Notes under the pieces: model-generated
What the model was told of the DNA's origin: nothing
Databases searched by the model: none
Seen by the model: the letters and a program-made list of their open reading frames with translations, nothing else
From: Lentilactobacillus senioris
GTDB lineage: Bacteria > Bacillota > Bacilli > Lactobacillales > Lactobacillaceae
Direction: 5' to 3'
Length of the DNA stretch: 64,000 nt
Assembly: GCF_026798195.1 (NCBI RefSeq)
Contig: NZ_JAPQEZ010000002.1
Coordinates: 62,001-126,000, forward strand
Made by a program: the position numbers and the translations under genes
Shown here: positions 61,513 to 64,000 of the stretch, piece by piece
Layout of the letters: every line of letters begins with the position of its first letter
How positions within the stretch are numbered: position 1 is the first letter of the stretch

Positions 61513-61941
61513 ATGTATGCAAATATTTTAGTACCGATCGACGGTAGTGAAAATGCAGAAAAAGCTGTCAAAGAGGCAATTGCTTTAGCTCAAGTACACA
61601 ATTCTAAACTGCACGTAGTAATGGTTGCTACCGACCAACGTTATATTCAGTATGGAGTTACCTTGGGACAAGACGTGATGGACCAATTTGAAAAAGCTGC
61701 CGATAAAACCCTCCAAAAAGCCGCTGATGAAATTAAGGCGGCTGGAGTGGACGTAGAAACTCATTACGTGGTGGGAATTCCGAAGATTCAAATCGCTGAA
61801 AAACTACCAGAAACCCTTAAAACCGATTTGACGGTAATGGGTAAATCCGGAATGAGTGGAATTTCTAGAGCGTTCTTGGGATCAACGACCGAATACGTAG
61901 TTCGGCATTCTCAGGTCAACGTGTTAGTAGTAGAAAATTAA
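61513..61941 (+). CDS. Universal stress protein (UspA family)
   Basis: A 142-aa nucleotide-binding protein: ILVPIDGSENAEKAV at the start and the ATP-binding GKSGMSGISRAFLGSTTEYVVRHSQVNVLVV near the end (G-2x-G-9x-G-S/T pattern present, so it should bind ATP). Role in stress survival by family. GGAGGCG lies before the chosen ATG; the earlier ATG overlaps it. Confidence 0.92.
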   Translation: MYANILVPIDGSENAEKAVKEAIALAQVHNSKLHVVMVATDQRYIQYGVTLGQDVMDQFEKAADKTLQKAADEIKAAGVDVETHYVVGIPKIQIAEKLPETLKTDLTVMGKSGMSGISRAFLGSTTEYVVRHSQVNVLVVEN

Positions 61942-61955
61942 ATTAATAATCAAGT

Positions 61956-61984
61956 GGGGTTGGTCTAGTACCAATCCTTTTTTT
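61956..61984 (+). terminator. Terminator of the uspA gene
   Basis: GGGGTTGGT and ACCAATCC around CTAGT, followed by seven T. Confidence 0.75.
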
Positions 61985-62075
61985 GTTTCTTAAGGTTTAG
62001 CTCTAGTCACTGCCATGATTAATGAAAGTGCTAAAATAATGACTATTAATTAAGAGAATAGAAAGCCGGCAGGTT

Positions 62076-63206
62076 ATGAAAACTAACGGAATAAAGCAAA
62101 TTAAATGGTATCGTTTTGGATTGATGGTGGTCCTATTATTGTTTAGCGTTTGGTTGGTGGGACACGACGATTTTTTATACTCTCAACCCATTGTGCAAAT
62201 TCAAAAGGTTACTAACGGCCGTTCTACCAAGGTAAGCGATGAGTTTAATAACCAAGACCAACAACGAGTTCAAATATTAACTGGTAAAATTACTAATGGT
62301 AGGCAACGGGGAAAACAAGTCACGATTGAAAATACTTATTCTCAATCGAGGGCAATGGATCAGCGTTATCATGTGGGACAAAAAATATTTGTGGTTTTAC
62401 ATACTAAACCTAAACTAAAAGCGACTATTAAGGACGGCAAGCGAGACCAGGTCATTTGGTTACTAGTAGGGTTAGCCATGATGATTTTACTTATGACTTT
62501 GGGGAGAAGTGGGATTAGTGCGATTGCTAGCATGGCAATCAATACAGTTCTCTTTATTTTAGCATTACAGTTAAATAAACAAACTGACGGAGGCCAAGTG
62601 CTTCCAATTTTCATTACTTTAGCGGTAGTATTCGCCATTATTACGCTGGGATTAGTGATTGGGATCAACCGGCAAATGGTAGTTACGTTGCTGGCAGTAG
62701 TGGGAGCTACTGCGCTGGCAGTTATTATTAGTGAAATAGTGATCGCATTAACTGGGGCCCACGGAGTTTATTATGAGTCCATGGAGTACGTCACTCAACC
62801 GCCTAAACCGTTATTTTTAGCGGAGGTAATTATTGGGGTATTAGGGGCCGCTATGGATGTAGCTACTGATATTATTGCTTCATTGGTAGCTTTGAAACAG
62901 GAACGCCCCGAACTAAGTAAGCGAGCGTTATTCAACTCTGGCCGCCAAATTGGTCAAGCAATTATGGGACCACTAATTAATGTGCTCTTTTTTATTTTTA
63001 TGGCGGAAACTTTACCAATGACCCTGATATATCTGCGTAATGGTAATACTTGGTCATATTCTTTTTCGATGAACATGTCGTTAGGGATGCTTTCAAGTTT
63101 AATCAGCGCGATTGGAATTGTTTTGACGGTACTATTGGCCAGTTTATTAGCCAGTTGGGGAATTAAAGTACCAGTGCGAAAGGAGCGGTCAAAATGGGAA
63201 CAATAA
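62076..63206 (+). CDS. YibE/F family membrane protein, first gene
   Basis: A 376-aa protein with one N-terminal helix, an extracytoplasmic domain (about 32-125) and about seven helices, including GAAMDVATDIIASLVALK, a YibE/F family hallmark. Function unknown; the pair is common in lactic acid bacteria. It overlaps the next gene by 13 bases, so the two are coupled and likely form one complex. Confidence 0.85.
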   Translation: MKTNGIKQIKWYRFGLMVVLLLFSVWLVGHDDFLYSQPIVQIQKVTNGRSTKVSDEFNNQDQQRVQILTGKITNGRQRGKQVTIENTYSQSRAMDQRYHVGQKIFVVLHTKPKLKATIKDGKRDQVIWLLVGLAMMILLMTLGRSGISAIASMAINTVLFILALQLNKQTDGGQVLPIFITLAVVFAIITLGLVIGINRQMVVTLLAVVGATALAVIISEIVIALTGAHGVYYESMEYVTQPPKPLFLAEVIIGVLGAAMDVATDIIASLVALKQERPELSKRALFNSGRQIGQAIMGPLINVLFFIFMAETLPMTLIYLRNGNTWSYSFSMNMSLGMLSSLISAIGIVLTVLLASLLASWGIKVPVRKERSKWEQ

Positions 63207-63964
63207 CGGGATTATGGTTGTTACTATTAATTTTGATGCTCGCGGTGGGTGGCAAACAAGGAATTAGTAGTTTTTTAAGTTTGTTAGTCAATTTTGGAAT
63301 CTTGTTTTTTAGTATCGTCTTGATAGCATTTCAGTTTAATCCGCTCGCAGTGGGAATGGTTGCTAGTGTCGTCTTGTTAGCAATTACCATTTTTTGGAGT
63401 AGTGCTAGTGATGTGGCTTCAATGATGGCTTTTTGGTCATCGTTAATTGTGCTGGCCATTTTAATAGTTGTCATTGTAATCACCAGTAACTGGGCCGCTA
63501 TTGGCGGCTTTGGGTTGGAAGATAGCGAAGAGTTAGAGGGCCTAACTACCTTAATCGGAATTAACTTTACCCAGGTCGCCATGGTAACTACCTTACTTAG
63601 TTCTCTGGGGGCGATTAGTGAGGCGGCTATTGCAATTGCTTCTGGGTTAGATGAAATTACTAGTCAGCACCCGCAAATTAGCGCTGCCAGTTTAACTAAG
63701 GATGGCATTCAAATTGGCCATCAAATTATCGGTACAGCTTTAAATACGTTATTTTTTGGCTTTTTTGGAAGTTCTTTAGCGTTATTTATTTGGTTAACGG
63801 GACTAGATTATTCTTTTGGTGAGATCATTAATGATAAAGTATTTGCGACGGAATTGATGGCCATTTTAATAGCCGTTCTGGGAGTTATTTTGGCTATTCC
63901 CATTACGGCCCAATTAATGAGTCGTCATTGGCGCAATATTATTGCCAACCAAAAAAAGGATTGA
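63194..63964 (+). CDS. YibE/F family membrane protein, second gene
   Basis: A 256-aa protein with seven or eight helices and the related signature LGAISEAAIAIASGLDE. It lacks the extracytoplasmic domain of its partner. The ATG lies inside the end of the first gene with AAAGGAGCGG upstream. Its stop codon lies within the terminator stem. Confidence 0.85.
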   Translation: MGTITGLWLLLLILMLAVGGKQGISSFLSLLVNFGILFFSIVLIAFQFNPLAVGMVASVVLLAITIFWSSASDVASMMAFWSSLIVLAILIVVIVITSNWAAIGGFGLEDSEELEGLTTLIGINFTQVAMVTTLLSSLGAISEAAIAIASGLDEITSQHPQISAASLTKDGIQIGHQIIGTALNTLFFGFFGSSLALFIWLTGLDYSFGEIINDKVFATELMAILIAVLGVILAIPITAQLMSRHWRNIIANQKKD

Positions 63965-63989
63965 AATGATTATCATTTCAATCCTTTTT
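63953..63989 (+). terminator. Terminator overlapping the last codons of the second yibE/F gene
   Basis: AAAAAGGATTGAAATGAT and its reverse complement with a 1-base centre, followed by T. The stop codon TGA is part of the stem. Confidence 0.88.
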
Positions 63990-64000
63990 ATTATTCAACG

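Noticed and set aside
62369-62668. 99-codon minus-strand frame in the first yibE/F gene
   Set aside because: Antisense to a conserved gene with no ribosome site.

Overview
The window is chromosomal DNA of a Gram-positive, low-GC lactic acid bacterium, most likely a heterofermentative member of the Lactobacillaceae. The evidence is purine-rich AAGGAGG-type ribosome binding sites, several TTG/GTG starts, intrinsic terminators after most genes, a short 6-phosphogluconate dehydrogenase, an arginine deiminase operon, ClpL, DegV, PepO and LacI/CcpA-style operators. I cannot name the species. I saw no rRNA, tRNA, CRISPR array or insertion sequence. The first gene is cut by the left edge.

Layout. 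1-8.2 kb: YfhO-like envelope protein (partial), gnd, an NAD(P)-binding protein, an AqpZ-type aquaporin, a phosphatase-mutase, a YkpA/YbiT-type ABC-F protein behind a possibly attenuating leader, and DegV. 8.2-15.9 kb: a small membrane gene with a tiny leader ORF, phosphoglucomutase, a DMT transporter, a TetR-MMPL export operon with a visible operator, and GlpF. 15.9-20.5 kb: arcA, arcB, a frameshifted arcC and a Crp/Fnr regulator (arcR), with a near-consensus cre site and a Crp/Fnr-type palindrome upstream. 20.6-31.2 kb: a second DegV, a GcvH-like protein divergent from lipoate ligase, a frameshifted azoreductase, an FMN reductase, a cold-shock gene with a long leader, clpL, an exact CIRCE palindrome, OsmC and a class-II UvrA.

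31.2-38.6 kb is the main accessory island. It is a type I restriction-modification locus (hsdR-hsdM-hsdS) followed by a tyrosine recombinase and an inverted, promoterless hsdS cassette. Short repeats shared between the active and silent hsdS copies predict DNA inversion that swaps target-recognition domains. This is a phase-variable epigenetic switch of a known general class, but I would treat this example as the most dynamic element in the window.

38.6-49.1 kb: an AraC regulator, a PNPOx-like protein, 5-formyl-THF cyclo-ligase, a second GT-C-like membrane protein broken at a run of nine T, ThiD/PdxK, a 40-aa basic protein, cytosine deaminase, RNase HI, UPF0316, a VOC protein and a secreted beta-helix protein. 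49.2-55.5 kb is a LacI-controlled regulon: aldo/keto reductase, D-2-hydroxyacid dehydrogenase, PfkB sugar-acid kinase, Gnt-type permease, TIM-barrel isomerase/epimerase and the LacI repressor, with matching GGGAACCGGTTCCC-like operators at both promoter regions. The gene families match the Pseudomonas kguE-K-T-D set for 2-ketogluconate. Its product, 6-phosphogluconate, would feed the gnd gene in this same window. 55.6-64 kb: DUF488, 3-methyladenine glycosylase, PgpA, methionine aminopeptidase with a small upstream ORF, PepO, a lipoprotein, UspA and a YibE/F pair.

Three genes (arcC, the azoreductase and the 41-kb membrane protein) each carry one single-base frameshift. They are either recent inactivations or sequence errors, and read-level checking would decide.
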